Below are positions 35,265 through 47,589 of a stretch of 64,000 bases of DNA, piece by piece. The notes under the pieces were generated by a model. It was not told where the DNA came from. It worked only from the letters and a program-made list of their open reading frames with translations, and searched no databases. A program made the translations under genes and the position numbers. Positions within the stretch are counted from its first letter, which is position 1. Each line of letters begins with the position of its first letter. Source of the stretch: Allodiplogaster sudhausi (taxonomy: Eukaryota; Nematoda; Chromadorea; Rhabditida; Diplogasteridae); the NCBI GenBank assembly GCA_945643635.1, contig CALZFC010000017.1, forward strand, positions 1,605,501 to 1,669,500, written 5' to 3'.

Positions 35265-36475
35265 GTCATCGATCGATGCCGAAGAACGTTATGTCATGAG
35301 TGTCTTCGGTAATTCGTGCACAACACATACGCAGGCGGCCATCACTTTTACATCGATCTCTTCCACGTACATACATCACAGGCCAGGAATGGTCGATTCA
35401 AAGATTTAATTCACTGTGTTAAAGGAGCACGAAACACAACTGTAATCCTTTTAATTTCCTGACTATATATATACTCTCTAAATCAAATGCTATCTCTCCC
35501 TTCGCGCCAGAGAAGCCAAGTGTAAAGTGGCGCCACTCCCCAATCATCTCTCATTCGGAATGAATCCCTCCTCTCTGCACTCGATTGTCGCTCTCGTTCA
35601 TCATCGATGCAGCTTCTGGAGAATAAGGAGCCCAATGTTTGTGGTCACTTCGTCAGAGTACAGCAGGCGAATAAACTTCAAAATCCCTCCCATATTGGAT
35701 CCCTCAACTATTCATTAATGCCTTGATTAACCGGATAAAACAATTTAAAAAATCTCCGCCTTGTGTCAGGAGAAAATGCCCTAATCAAGATTGAGTTGTT
35801 GTTTTTTAAAGAGCCGAAAACTACTTCATTTCCGTAGCCACTATCTACCTTAATAACAGGGATGTATGCAATTCACACTGCAATTCACACAGACAAAATT
35901 GCAAACATCACTTAAGTCCAAAGAAACCGCGCGTCAGTTTCTTCCTCCTTTGTGAATGTTTAATAATAACAATAACGTCACGATTCAGAGCAGAAGACAA
36001 TTTGCCGTGAGAAAGATTCTTTCATGCTTTTCCTCGTTTGTCATGTGTTATTCAACAGGAAACAAGAGGTGTTTACAGCATTATTGGACTGGATCTCGTG
36101 CGGACTTCTAATAGTGAATCCTAGTGATATTTATTCTTTTAGACACAATGGGTTGAAACCAACTTTGTGTTACTATATCAAAGTACATTTAGTTTGCTAA
36201 ATCAGAATGCTGATTCTATTAGACATTTAACCATAATAGGTATGTATTTCGGAGCGAAGCTCTGTTCAATTGCATTCCTTGTAGCGTGCGAGGCAATGAA
36301 AAAGTGTCAACTGCGGTTTATTTCTCTGGCGATATTATCGACAAAAATATGACCTATCCTAAAAAAGAAGTCCATATTTTTATTGCCTACGTAGCATACA
36401 TATGCTGATTCTGTATTACATCACGTGAAAAATCCTTTTAGAAGCGTGTATTATTCGAACAAGAGTCTGCAAAAC
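35265..36475. other. Intergenic; partial SINE-like match near 35540-35740
   Basis: 35545-35570 (CCAATCATCTCTCATTCGGAAT) and 35680-35740 (AAATCCCTCCCATATTGGATCC, TTAACCGGATAAAA) parallel the tRNA-like element at 52168-52300, lacking its 5' end. The rest is AT-rich with no supported gene. Confidence 0.35.
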
Positions 36476-39400
36476 ATGCCCCATGACAATTTCACTTACT
36501 GGCTATTGCTTGGTAATTACATATGTATGTATGTATGCGAATATTTGTTATAAGGTCAAAGAAATATGGTAGAATACGCGGGTTTAAGGAAGTTCATTAA
36601 TCAGAGCAACCTAGATCAGTACGCCACATGCAACCAATACCATGGCTCATCACCTTCTTGGCCTGCATCGCTATTCTCGTGAACACGACTCTGTTCGTGC
36701 TTCTTGTTCGTCTACACCGCCACAAGCTGCATGATTTTGGCCTTTTCCCGTCGTTTGCCGTACTTCTTGCGCAGATTGCAGCGAATGATCTCTTCTACTC
36801 GACTTCATCAGTCGCCTTATTGCAGCGGTGCGAGAAATACATACATATTGTAAAATAATTTTTTTTTGCAATAACAAAAGAAACGATAATATTTAAGACT
36901 CCACGCCTCTCCTACCGGCGTCTATTATATTAATGACGGCTTTTGTGGTATTATCGGCACAACATTTTGCTTCATAATAACAACTGCTCGCCATCTCTGC
37001 TTCGTACACGCCGTTTATCTGCTAGCCGCCTCCTTTACCTACAGGTACTTTGTTCACATAATTGTTATAGGTGTGTCATTTAGAAAAGTTTTTCCACCTC
37101 ATTTCTATACAGCATGGCTTAGATTATGACGAGAGGTCAGAAATCAAATTTCAGATGGTATGCGCTGTCTTATGGAGTGCCATCGATTCGAAGTGTACTT
37201 TTGGCCAGCGCACTCCTCTGTGCTCCGTCGCTTGCAAACGCGGTGAGTGCGTATGTGAGAGTAAACAAAAAATGTAAAAAAAAAATAATAAATTGAAATT
37301 TAAAGGAGATCTAAGGCGAATAAATAGTGTCTTGTTTTTTCGCCATATTTGGTCAGGTTGAGCCTTCGATTACAAGTGTCCCAAAGTCACAAAAATCTCT
37401 TTGCCCTAAGGAAATTAAAAACATTCTCTAACTTGAATTGGCGAATATTTCATTTTCCCGCCATTCTCCAAGCCACAAGTTTCTGTGGAGAGAGGCGAGA
37501 TGCAGTAGCTCCATTTCTGAGGATTGTTAAGGCCGTATTTTTCAGCTATCGGGCCGCGAATCGTTGTAGGAATTTTTCCCTTATTATCTCCTTTTAAAAA
37601 AACATGTGGGATTCTAATCATTCTAACCATAAGCCCCTCATAGAAACACATTTAAAATGAGAATATCAAAAATAAACGATGAAATTAGTTTGTACCTCCA
37701 ATTTGGCATATCTTCTGTAGATCGCCACGTATTCCGAGCGAGTCGACGATGCCGTCGTGCACAGCCGTTTCGCGAAAGACTTTCCTAACGTCACCCTAAC
37801 CACTGGCACTCTTACTGGTAGTTCAACGCAGAAAATTTATACCGTCTTAGTGCGATCTATTTTCAAAATAAAAAAAAACGAATCGTACAACTTTTACACT
37901 ACTTCTTTTCGTCTTCTTCTCTTACTTACCGTTATATTAGAAGATTCTGCTTCAATGATTTAGTAATGTCACCTATATACATATGTATGTGGAGGACATT
38001 TTTCCTCATAATCAAATACTAATGTTATGCGCGATAAATTAATAAGATGTAGGCAAGTTCACTACGTCTCCGGTGATCAAGGCGGGCATCTTCTACAATG
38101 TCTGCGCGCCCGTCCCGGCCGCGGTTGTCATTCTCATCGCGCGTCACTTGACGCTTCGTCTGCTCGCCAAGCGACGCGAAGCCATGAGCCAATCGGCGCA
38201 TGCAGGACATCGACGAGTTATGCTGGTATTTATTTATTTATTCAACACAGAAAATTTTGTTGGTCTCACCAGATCGTCTATATGCAGCATTTCAATCATT
38301 TATCTTTTATAGACATAGAAATACAGTTTTTGCACCGAAAACTAAAAGAAGATCCTTGAGGCAACGACAAAGAGAATGAATGTTGAATTATGGAATAAAT
38401 GCAGAAAAAAAACGCACACACAAAAATCAATAAATGTGGGCCATTGACTGTATATCGAAGTTCGCTAGCGATATTTGGTACTATCTTAATTTGTATTCAA
38501 AAAAAATTAATCAATTTACTTCTTCAGCTCTCAATTCAATGATTAATGGATCGATTTATTACCGCGATAATCAATCAATACCTTGATCTTTTATCTTTAA
38601 TCAATGGAAATATCTTTGAGGTGCTCACCCTGCACGCCCTCTCTCCGATCGCATCCATCACTGGCGCGCTTCTCTTCATGCTCAACTACACGCAACTCAT
38701 GCCGAAGAATGCGCCTCGCGAACTGCAGTTTCTGTCGGGGCTAGTTAGTGGCTTACACAATTCGAACTTGTGTTAGTAGTTTACTCCATTAGAACGTGCA
38801 GCCGCGCCTTCATTCTCAAGAAAGTTCGGTCAGGGGTCCCGGAACTCAAAAAAAATTGTTCTGAGGTGTGCGGGAAATTTCCCGGAGTTTTTATATGCTA
38901 TAGCATGGAACCTCGGAGGTTTTCTTGAACACTCCGGGAAAGATACCGGACCAATTTTGCTCAAATGTACCCGGCGCTCCGGGAAAGATCCCGCATCTTT
39001 GAAATGGTGAGAAATAGCGTGTAAAAGTGGAGGCGCAGACAAACCTACTCGAGATATGGTTTGTCTGGCCCCTCTCATTTCGTGGTTATCTTTAGTTTTC
39101 TCTCGCAGTCAAAGCAATTTCCGGGAAATAACGCTCACCGACCCTCGAACTAATGTCGCGTTTAGTTCCCGGGGATTTTTTCTAGTCATCTTTCTTTATT
39201 TTGTTTCTTAGTTTGTTCCCTACTTACTTTCTTTCTTTCCTTCTTACTTTGTTTCTTACAATCTTTCTTTCTTTTTTCTACTATCTTTCTTACTTTATTT
39301 CATACTTATTTTCTTTCCTTCTTTCTTACCTTATTTCTTACTTTCTAAGTTACCTATTCTTACTTACTTCCTGTCTTTTTTTCTTCTTCTCTTTACTTAT

Positions 39401-40360
39401 TTCATACTTTGCCTCCTACGTTCATCCTTTCAAACTTTCCTTCTTACGTCTGTCCGGAAAGCTATGAATTCCAACGAAAAATTTGCTCCTTCATTCTCAA
39501 GAACTGTATATTTTGTCACTTTATTTTTTAGAGAATTCATCCGGTTCTTCGTCAAATAATTATTAATACAGCCAGAGAAACGCGATGCAATTTTCCAATA
39601 GAAAGTTTGACCTTCTTTGCAGTGCAGGAGGAAGAACAGCATACGACGAAATTCTAATATGTAAATGTATATCAAAGTAATAAAATATACGAATAAACAT
39701 ATTCATGTAAAAGGAATGTAATTTTGGTGCGCATGACACACTGTTTTCTCCGGGAACTTTCCCTAACCACTTAAGATTTTCTAGAGGAACTTTCCGGTAC
39801 CGGTGCTGGAATTCTGAAAGTTCCCGCACCGCTCCCGGAACTTTTACCATAGAATGAAGGCGCGGCAGATGAAAAGAGATAATTAAAATACATTAAACTT
39901 AAAAAAAACACAACAAACATTGAGCAATTATTCTTCTGCAGCATGTGTAGTTGAAATTTAATAGTTGAAATTTTGTAAAGAAAAAATATATCATAAAAGA
40001 GGAATACCTTTAGGGAAGCTGTAAAATGGAAAGAGGCTTTATTAAATTTTTAATGTATTCTATTGCGCCTTGCAGGCATCCGAATTTGTCGCGCCATTGA
40101 ATGGACTCGTCACTCTGCTACTGTTCAAGCCGTTCCGAAGGTGGGCTCTCTTTAATCATGTCTTCTTGATAGCCTTTAAGGGTGTCAAAAATTCCATTTT
40201 GAATTCGCGCCTTTTTGCCTGACCCGAGAGCGAAAGAAGACGTAGAAAATACTATTTTTTTTGCAGATCACTGATCGGCGTGCTTACTTTTGGGAAGGTG
40301 ACGAACTTGAAGGTGATCTCTATACAACAAACTCAAAGTACAACTGAGACTACGCATTAG
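36476..40360 (+). CDS. Nematode serpentine chemoreceptor (7TM GPCR), intact
   Basis: 343 aa from nine exons: 36476-36512, 36620-36827, 36898-37044, 37155-37242, 37721-37817, 38053-38225, 38621-38743, 40076-40140, 40267-40360; all junctions are GT-AG and keep phase. Seven hydrophobic segments are visible: PWLITFLACIAILVNTTLFV (TM1), FPSFAVLLAQIAANDLFY (TM2), FCGIIGTTFCFIITTARHLC (TM3), SVLLASALLCAPSLANA (TM4), VIKAGIFYNVCAPVPAAVVI (TM5), LHALSPIASITGALLFMLNY (TM6) and FVAPLNGLVTLLLFKPFRR (TM7). The last ends in the P-x(9-12)-YR/FR type closure of nematode Str/Srd/Sri-like receptors. ECL2 has a predicted N-glycosylation site (NVT). Intron 7 carries a ~1.07 kb transposon-like element. The subfamily is not resolved; an odorant or pheromone ligand is likely by family only. 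Confidence 0.87.
38801..39866. mobile_element. Transposon-like element with 16-bp perfect TIRs
   Basis: GCCGCGCCTTCATTCT at 38801-38816 is exactly inverted at 39851-39866. Inside are repeated CCCGGAAC / TTCCGGG stretches near both ends, a second CCTTCATTCTCAAGAA at ~39490 and a ~260-bp pyrimidine tract of TTTCTTAC type (39190-39445). No transposase is seen and no clear target duplication. It is inserted in intron 7 of the chemoreceptor gene. Confidence 0.7.
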
Positions 40361-41114
40361 AGAAGAAGGTATTTATCACGATATTGCGCTTGAATAAAAG
40401 TTTTTTTTTAAATCTTAATATGGGATTTACACGTACAACAACCAGAATTAAAGCGCTTTTGTTCCCTATAAATCGTCATACATTCTTCTATATTTTTCGA
40501 CATGATTCCTGAATTAATAACATTTACAGAGATATATAAATGCATATATTTGTGTAGTTGCTTATATCATTACAATCCATGTACTACAAAGTTTTGCTAC
40601 ATACATATTTTCATATTTTTCGTCTTTAGTTATTCCTATTGCTTATCTTGTCTATTATTTCTTATACGCAAAAAGAACAACAACTTTTTTGGTATGAACA
40701 TGCATGTTTCATATTATACCTATACATGTTTTCATGTTTAACTTGTTGTACATATGATCGCATTTGACCGATGCCTTTATTATTGCAGTATGTATGAGAT
40801 ATTTCCGGTTTCATCTTTTGATAAAAGTTTGATAACGTCATTTCCTTTTATCCATCAACGCGCATAACGACATTCTTTCTTCTGTTTAAAGTGAGCATAA
40901 AGAATGTCTCAAACTGTTGAAAGACGAATTCCCAGAGGAGTATTTATGGAGAAGCAAAGAAAACGTACGTGCGAAGCGTAAAGCAAATTATCAAAATGCA
41001 GCAGCAAAATACGTTAAATTAAATTTAAAAGCTTCTTCCTCCTAATTTATTGTGTAGTGAAACAGAGGGCGCCGTATACATTTGATGTCATAACATAAAT
41101 GGTCAATGGCAATC
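40361..41114. other. Intergenic, no feature supported
   Basis: AT-rich sequence between the chemoreceptor stop and the outer edge of palindrome arm 1. I see no exon, RNA gene or repeat here. Confidence 0.4.
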
Positions 41115-41765
41115 TCTTGCAGGATGGCTCCATCCACGTGTTCCTGCACAACCCTCATCAGGAAGCCTCCATTTCGCAGAAAAGAATGATAAAGCTGTTA
41201 TTACACAAGTTTTCTTACAAATGTAAGCTACGTATTTGTCTTGAAAGAAAGTGTAAAGGCAACACATTGTTAGTTTTTTTTCATTATGCGAATGCCTGCT
41301 TTCCGCTCCTTTTGTGCCAACACCTGGAAGGAATAAGGTAAACGAGATTCCTTTGAAGAAATGGTGTCTCTCGTCAAGTCTACTTTGGGTGGAAAATCTA
41401 ATCATATATTTTAAACAGTAGTAAAGCAGCAAACAGCTGCACAGAAAGTACAAAAAGGGACATTTACACATGATCAGATGAATCAAACTAATTATGGATA
41501 GTGAAAGAAAGGGAGAGAGAGAACGTGAGCCTACGAAGTTCTATAAATTTAAAATGAAGTGTAAGATGTTTCGCAACGAGTAGCTAGAAGAACGTGAGGA
41601 CGCAAGAAGTCAAAGTCACGAAACCTTTCGAGCTTACTTGTACGAGAATCCCTCTCAGATACTTGCAAGGTACTTATTTTAATATATTTTATCTTTTAGA
41701 GATTAAAATACGAAAAAAAATAAAAGTAATTATAAAATAACATAAAAAATGCTGTAGTTCAGAAG

Positions 41766-43932
41766 ATGTATAACATCGCTGGTTTAGTCATTGCAATGTT
41801 CACGCTATTCACGCCATCATCCGCGCCCCGTTGTTATTGGAATGATGGGTAAATTTCTGGTGTTTACTTTACTTCTTTCATTTCTTCTTTTGAACATCAG
41901 AAAAAAAATTATCTCATGTTTAGCCAACAAAGCGTATCTTCCTACTGCGGGGAGATGTGCAGTACAATCTTCGACTTTAACACATTGAATACTACTTCAA
42001 GAGTAAGCTTAAAGGATGACGTCATTGGAAAAAATTTGGATGTTTTTTTCCTGCAGATGAGCCATCATGGCGACGGGCTATATAAAGACCTCGCGGATGA
42101 CTGTAAGGCGTATTCCAATGACCGAGTCCTCTGCCGCTGCATAATAAAACTACATTTTTTGATTATCACCAGCGATGTCCACAACCAGGCACAGGCCGGG
42201 TCCGCTATCCTCGGGGCCGGGACCTTTAAATTGCGGGCCCGGCCCGTGCCTGGCCGATTGTAATTATATTGAGGCCGGCCCCGGGTCCATAAAATTTCTT
42301 GCGGCCGGCCCGGGCCTTGGGTTCTACATTCAAAATCTGTCATAGAGGGACATAAAAAAGACAGCATAACAGTCATAGTCAAAGTGACAGTCATTTATGA
42401 CCACCTAGTGTTTTATTTATTTATGTACGTGTCTTTAGAGAGTCCTACTGCAACGTCAACGACTACAGCAAGTTCACGCCTGCGCAGCGAAACCTTACAT
42501 GCACAAGGAGGCTGAACAACACTGGCGTTGCTGTCGAAGTTCGCAAATAATTTTTTTAAGGTGATGTTCTCCTTTAAATATACGCACTCCAGGAGCAAGG
42601 ATGTGGTTTGTGTAAGAGCATCGTCGATAACAAGGGAAACTTCTCGGGCGGCTGCACTCGTGCGGAAGACGCCTTTGACTTTCCTGCGTTGGCATACCAT
42701 TCCATAATTCATTGAAAAAACATTTATGCTAGGTTCGATTCTCTCATTGCCTTTCAAGATACTTCACCGATTCGTGCTACCACGAAGAGTACGACAATGT
42801 ATCGCAGACCGTCTGAATTTGTTCGAACGTCAGTTGTTTCACTTCTCAAACGTTGTAATGAGTAAACAGTTAGTTTTAGCGGATTTATTCTTGTAGTTTC
42901 TTTCTTAATTAAGCTTGATATAAAAATAGGTTTAAAACAATGATCAGGGAAGCCGATGCAATCGAGATTTGGCGCTTACGCAGTTGTCACTGAACAGAAG
43001 CAAATTTATAACATGTAACACAAACGCCAACGGCTTGACGTGCGAGGTTAGGTCAAACGTATGCTCCAGGTATACAGCTAGAAGCCACTGTTTGCAGGGT
43101 ACTTTCTGCTATTTGTTCAGACACTATGGAAAAGACGTGATAAAGCGCGGCTGCATTTCGTTTTCATCAGACTCGCCAAATTCGGTTTATTACGAAACCG
43201 TCATATCTAACCATAATAAGAACTATTGCCCTAGGAAGAGTTTATTTCGCCCTATCCAAATTTAAAGAAGCAATGGGAAAATAATTTTCCCTGCATTTGC
43301 TAGCTGCCTGCGGTAGAGTAGTTAGACAAAGTAGAGAGATTGAGTGTTCGTCAAAATTGAGGAGCACCCTATACGCGCCGGGTATTTCGCACTGAATGTC
43401 GAGCCGTTCTTGCACATGACTATCTGCGAGAAGACACTGTGTAACGCGGACGAAGACACCGCCGATGCGGCAGCCTATGCATCGTGGATGGCCAATAATA
43501 GCACGAGCGCGCTGTGTTACGACGAAGGGCCTGAAGATGTGTACGACGTCACGAAGGAGGTGAGCTCATCTACAAACCTGTTCATTTGTACATTTTATTT
43601 ATCATTCATATGCAAGTTATGTTATAATACATACATACCTGCATCTCTCTACCAAGCGTGTAGATCAAAACAATTAATTAATCAAATGAATGAAATAGCA
43701 AGGAAGATGGTCAATTGTAGGCGAAAATGATGAATAAATACATATGAAAAAAAATTTACCGCCAATACCAAAACTCAACGACAATGGCCTCGTTTTATAT
43801 TGTTTATAATTATCATATTTATGTTTATTTCTCCTTTTTTAGCCTGAAGACAACGCATCTTCTGTAATATTCGAACACGTGGCGATTATGGGAGCGAATC
43901 TTCTAATCTACCGAGCATTCTTTTTCGTTTGA
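41766..43932 (+). pseudogene. ET-module-like Cys-rich secreted protein, copy A (broken)
   Basis: Ten exons: 41766-41848, 41924-42002, 42057-42140, 42439-42532, 42593-42691, 42733-42828, 42948-43058, 43098-43199, 43362-43559, 43843-43932. Signal peptide, then at least three Cys modules ending in C-C-CN motifs (TVCICSN-GSRCN, MTICEKTLCN) as in nematode ET or LU-like domains, and a hydrophobic C-terminus suggestive of a GPI signal. Lesions: TGA at 42814-42816 where the other copies have TGC (Cys); the donor after CGCTGC at 42140 has been replaced by hAT-related sequence. The exon 5 to 6 junction uses a GC donor (TTG|GCATAC) with a conserved AG|GTTCG acceptor. Function unknown. Confidence 0.75.
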
Positions 43933-45045
43933 TTCTTCATGCGAAAAATGAAAAATATCCTTTTAAAAACTGAATTTAAAGGAGGTATCCTGGGAATAAT
44001 TAACCAAAGTTTTCCTCTATCTGAACATGTTCATCTTGGCGTAAAACATATATCCAGAAAGTTTGAGCGATTTTCTTCCATCACATTCTGAGCAATAGTA
44101 ATGTGGAAACTGGCTGGTAGAGAATTAATAACTAAAACTTAAAAAATAATAACCTCTAAAAACTGATCTACTAAAAAATACAAATATAAAGTAATCACCC
44201 AATCGATTTAAGCTACGATAGGTCATTGCCGCCCTCCTATTTCACATGCTCTCTCGACCGAGCAACTTTATGAGCGCGCGCATTCAAACTCGTTCTCTAG
44301 CGCTACTGTAGAATTACTCGCTGGATACTTCCTGTAAGGACGATTGCTAGCGAACGCCATCCCCATTCCTTTTTAGAATTATTTCCCGCAATATCTTTGT
44401 CTTGTGGTCTTGTTGAATTAGCTAGCAATCTGTATCGGGTTTTATTTTCTGTTCTTCACATCTGGTGAAGTTAACGTTGTTCAGGCAGAGGCGTGTCGTG
44501 AAGAGAAGATTACTTTAAAAATATATATATTTGCTATTCTCATGTTATTTATTAACGCATATGTTCCCAATTCATGGGACAAAGTAGTGCCGAAGTTTAA
44601 GTTTTTTTCTGTTTGTCTTTCTTTAGATCCCTGTCATATTCTCACTTTCCTTTTCACTTTCAATTAGCATATAGAACAACTAGTACTGCTGATTGAAACC
44701 TAGCCCTTAGAATCATCTGCCGTCGGTTGGCACAAAGTACTACGTACGGCTGAAACGGAGAGTTTACGATAATATGTAAGAGTAAGCTCGAAAGGCTTGA
44801 GTCATAAAGTGGTACATGTCGAGGTATTAATATCACGAGATGTTAACACAAACTGAATGCTTTTTATTGTTTTTACGTCAATTTTTCAAAAATAAGGAGA
44901 GTTCAATTACTTTGCAAAAAATCCAAGTTCTACGTATGTATATACATACATATTTATGCCGGCAATTGATAATTATTTTATTCGTAAGGCATCCATTTGA
45001 TTTTAGCCGTATAATACCGCAAGAAGCCTGATATTGTATATGTGT

Positions 45046-45124
45046 CCCCCCTCTAATAGTGAACCCCCTCTCTCAAGGGCATTGAAAAATAGTACCCCGG
45101 GGCACTAATGGAGGCAACACGGTA
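45046..45124. mobile_element. Truncated TACCGTATTTT-family MITE (arm 1)
   Basis: Contains CCCCCCTCTAATAGTGAACC, GGCATTGAAAAATAGTACCC and ends ...ACACGGTAC. The mirror copy is at 55549-55632 in arm 2. Only one end of the element is left. Confidence 0.6.
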
Positions 45125-45332
45125 CATATAAGACAGTGTAAATTAAAATTTTGGTTTTTTCTGCAATTTTCGAATGAGCTGTTATTTTTGGCACTGAATT
45201 AGAATATTCCACTGCTTGCCATTTTTTACGATCGTTAAAATTGTCAAAACGCTGATTTTTTTTTAATTCACACTATCTTATATGTAAACACGTAATTCCT
45301 GAATTTCTGTAGGAATAGTTCCTTCTTTAAAC

Positions 45333-45517
45333 ATGTGAATGGCTATGTAGTTAAAATTAATATTCTCTTTAGAATCTTTCTCTTCATACGACTTAAAACG
45401 TCTTGTTAAATGGCGCGAAATTCGAAAAGTCGTCGTTCATCTAATTTACGGTCGCGGTCACGACATTACCGGCCGTGTATTCGGGGCGAATTTGCTTGGG
45501 TGGCACGGTCCATGTTG
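45333..45517 (-). pseudogene. Copied 3' end of the SLC17 gene (arm 1)
   Basis: On the minus strand this encodes TWTVPPKQ-RPEYTAGNVVTATVN and a stop, matching the last codons of the intact SLC17 gene (31339-31417), then parallels its 3' UTR (CGAATTTCGCGCCA, AAGAGAATATTAATTTTAAC). No upstream SLC17 exon is present. The mirror copy is at 55152-55345. Confidence 0.8.
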
Positions 45518-45883
45518 ACATTGCACACTTGATTTAATTCCAATTGAATGATTTACGGTCATCTCTGCTTGCAAGAAGAATCTACTATAACGCTTCGCCT
45601 GAACTTACTCAAATTTTCGAAAAAAAGATGACGTCATAATATTGATATATTGATTGATTGATTGATTGATTGGAGTGATCAATGTTGATTGATTTATTCA
45701 TGTGCATTTTTTTCCTTCATGCCCGAGACTTCGAAAATACCTGGGATGATTCATAAATCGTCAATGACTGTTTGGTGGTCGCCCTTCTTTAAATAAATAT
45801 TTAGCTCATAAAAAAATGAAATAAAATGTGAAATTATTTTAAATGAAATGTTGAAAAGCACTTGTTGCAGCCAGGCCTGAGAC

Positions 45884-46244
45884 CCATAGAGTGCTGTATA
45901 TGATGGACCAAGTCTTCTTTTCATTTGGAGTGTAGTCGATTCGAGGAATTGGCTGCCCACTGAAGTCAAGCATCCTTTTAATATTCAGAAACAATACTCA
46001 AAATTAATAAAATGATACTGCTTGTAATTGATAGCGATGACAGCAAACATCATTCGACGAGCACGGTATTCTGCATCTTTGAAGCCCTAGAATCTTGACT
46101 GAATGAGGAGAGGGAGAAAAAGAAAGAGAGAAGAAATGAGATAGAAAGAAAGAGAGAGAGAGAGGAGGATAGGCAAAGAAATAGAGAAGAAGAGAGATAG
46201 AAAGAGAGAGAGAAGGAGAAAAACAAAGAGAGAAGAAGAGAGAT

Positions 46245-46284
<40 letters not shown>

Positions 46285-47589
46285 AGAGAGAGGATTGTTG
46301 AGAGAAACATGAGAGAGAATGCAAGTGACAGAGTGAATGACTTGAGAGTACCGGATGGTCAGCATCCAGCCCGGCCCCGTACATGATGACCTTCTTGGCA
46401 CAGATGTCCAAGTCATGGATGCTCTTCGGGAACCACTGCGCACCAGTTATCGCGTCTGAAGATATCTTTGGAAGCGAATGGAAGGATAATGGAAGTGAAG
46501 TGACTGACCCCCTTCTCCTGGTTCGGAGAACTTTGCCTTGATTGAGGGGGCGATGGTGAACGAAACTTCTTTTACCTGAACAGTCTCCTTTCCTCTTGCT
46601 TCCCTTCTCTCTATAAATTGAAGGAGTCTCTGAATAGAAAGACAAGACCTGGAATCCCTTGACGCGCATCTCGTTCATTGCATTCTCCTTGGTGCAATCT
46701 GGGTGCAACTCCATCTCGAGGAGGATCTCCAGATGTGTTACCGAAGACTTCTTCGCATCTCTTGTCTCCAAATGTTTCACCCGACAATTTGTCTGCAATC
46801 AAAGAGCGATATGAAAGGAAGAAATATTAAGAGAGGGTGAGAGAGAAAGATTAGTTATGTTGTATGTAGGAAGAAGTGTAGGAAACAGACTGACAATGAG
46901 AGATTACGTTGAGAGGTGCAAGAGAGATGACTCCTTTCTACAGCGTCAGATACGATAAGCAGGGATAAAGGTAAGGTATCTTATCTCCATTTCATGCGAA
47001 CACAAAGCATCTTTCGCACTCAATAAATGCGGAAAGATCAAGAAGTTTGTTTCAAGGGAATGAGAGATAATGAGAGAGAAAGAGGTCAAAGAGAAAGATA
47101 GAGTGATAAAAAGAGAGTAAAGCAGAGAGAGAGAGAGAGAGAGAGAAAGGGAGAGAGAAAGAGAGCAGCGAGTGCGGATGCGATGTGTTCGGAGTCGCGT
47201 GGAGTGTTGATGATGACGGTGAGCAAGGCGAGCCCGTCGGGATCCTCTTCAGTGATGGCGAGTTCCCTCCTGAGCACGGGCAGATCCTCCTCGGGCACGA
47301 ATGGAATGCCGAGGCTGCCCGAGCGACCGAAACGGCGCCGGAAATCTTCCAGTTCTCCGCCACTCGAGGCACTGAGGACACAAAGAACGTTCATCCTTGC
47401 TACTTCTCTTGTCTTACAACTTCCTACGTTACATATTTGATAAGAAGTAAATAGAATGGAAAGCAAAGGCCTGTGCGAAAGTTGCCGAGTTGGCTTCTTC
47501 TGAGAGTAGTAGAGAAACTTCATCGCAGATGCCATCACAGAGGTTGTCTTCCGATCAACGAAAGGAGCAGAAGTCTGGACTGAAGAGAG
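45884..47589 (-). CDS. Biopterin-dependent aromatic amino acid hydroxylase, 3' part missing
   Basis: Tyrosine, tryptophan or phenylalanine hydroxylase family (hydroxylates the aromatic ring using Fe2+, O2 and tetrahydrobiopterin). Exons: 47589-47471 (uncertain), 47371 to ~47175, 46792-46649, 46575-46509, 46455-46352, 46086-46019, 45959-45884. The regulatory part has GRSGSL, like the Ser phospho-site of tyrosine hydroxylase, then [15 protein letters not shown] and VKHLETR. The catalytic start is [58 protein letters not shown] and [10 protein letters not shown]. The following exons, which should carry the HELLGH and Glu iron ligands, were not found at lower coordinates in the window. The last exon lies inside palindrome arm 1. 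Either the next intron is very long or the gene was cut by the rearrangement. The donor of the second exon is unresolved and no start codon is fixed. Confidence 0.8.
46086..46320. repeat. (GA)n-rich intron block
   Basis: GA-rich low-complexity DNA in the hydroxylase intron between DADHP and GFKD exons, with a pure GA run at ~46249-46280. On the sense strand it is CT-rich. Confidence 0.85.

Larger units (their letters stand above)
41115..46014. repeat. Palindrome arm 1 (left)
   Basis: Inverse of 54597-59833. The outer edge is CTTGCAGGATGGCTCC at ~41117 (mirrored by GGAGCCATCCTGCAAG at ~59831); the inner edge is at ATTAATAAAATGAT near 46014 (mirrored at ~54597). Long stretches (for example 43960-45030) read identical to the other arm by eye. 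Differences gather in a hAT-MITE zone (42140-42350), at 41190-41230 and at ~45600. Contents: Cys-rich gene A, a MITE fragment (45046-45124), an SLC17 remnant and one hydroxylase exon. 43933-45040 shows nothing further. Confidence 0.9.

Noticed and set aside
34829..35299. Arg/Pro/Gly-rich frames
   Set aside because: Produced by GGGCCGGCCC arms of the hAT MITE.
39201..39467. Hydrophobic 88-codon frame (Phe/Leu/Ser-rich)
   Set aside because: Translation of the TTTCTTAC pyrimidine tract inside a transposon-like element.
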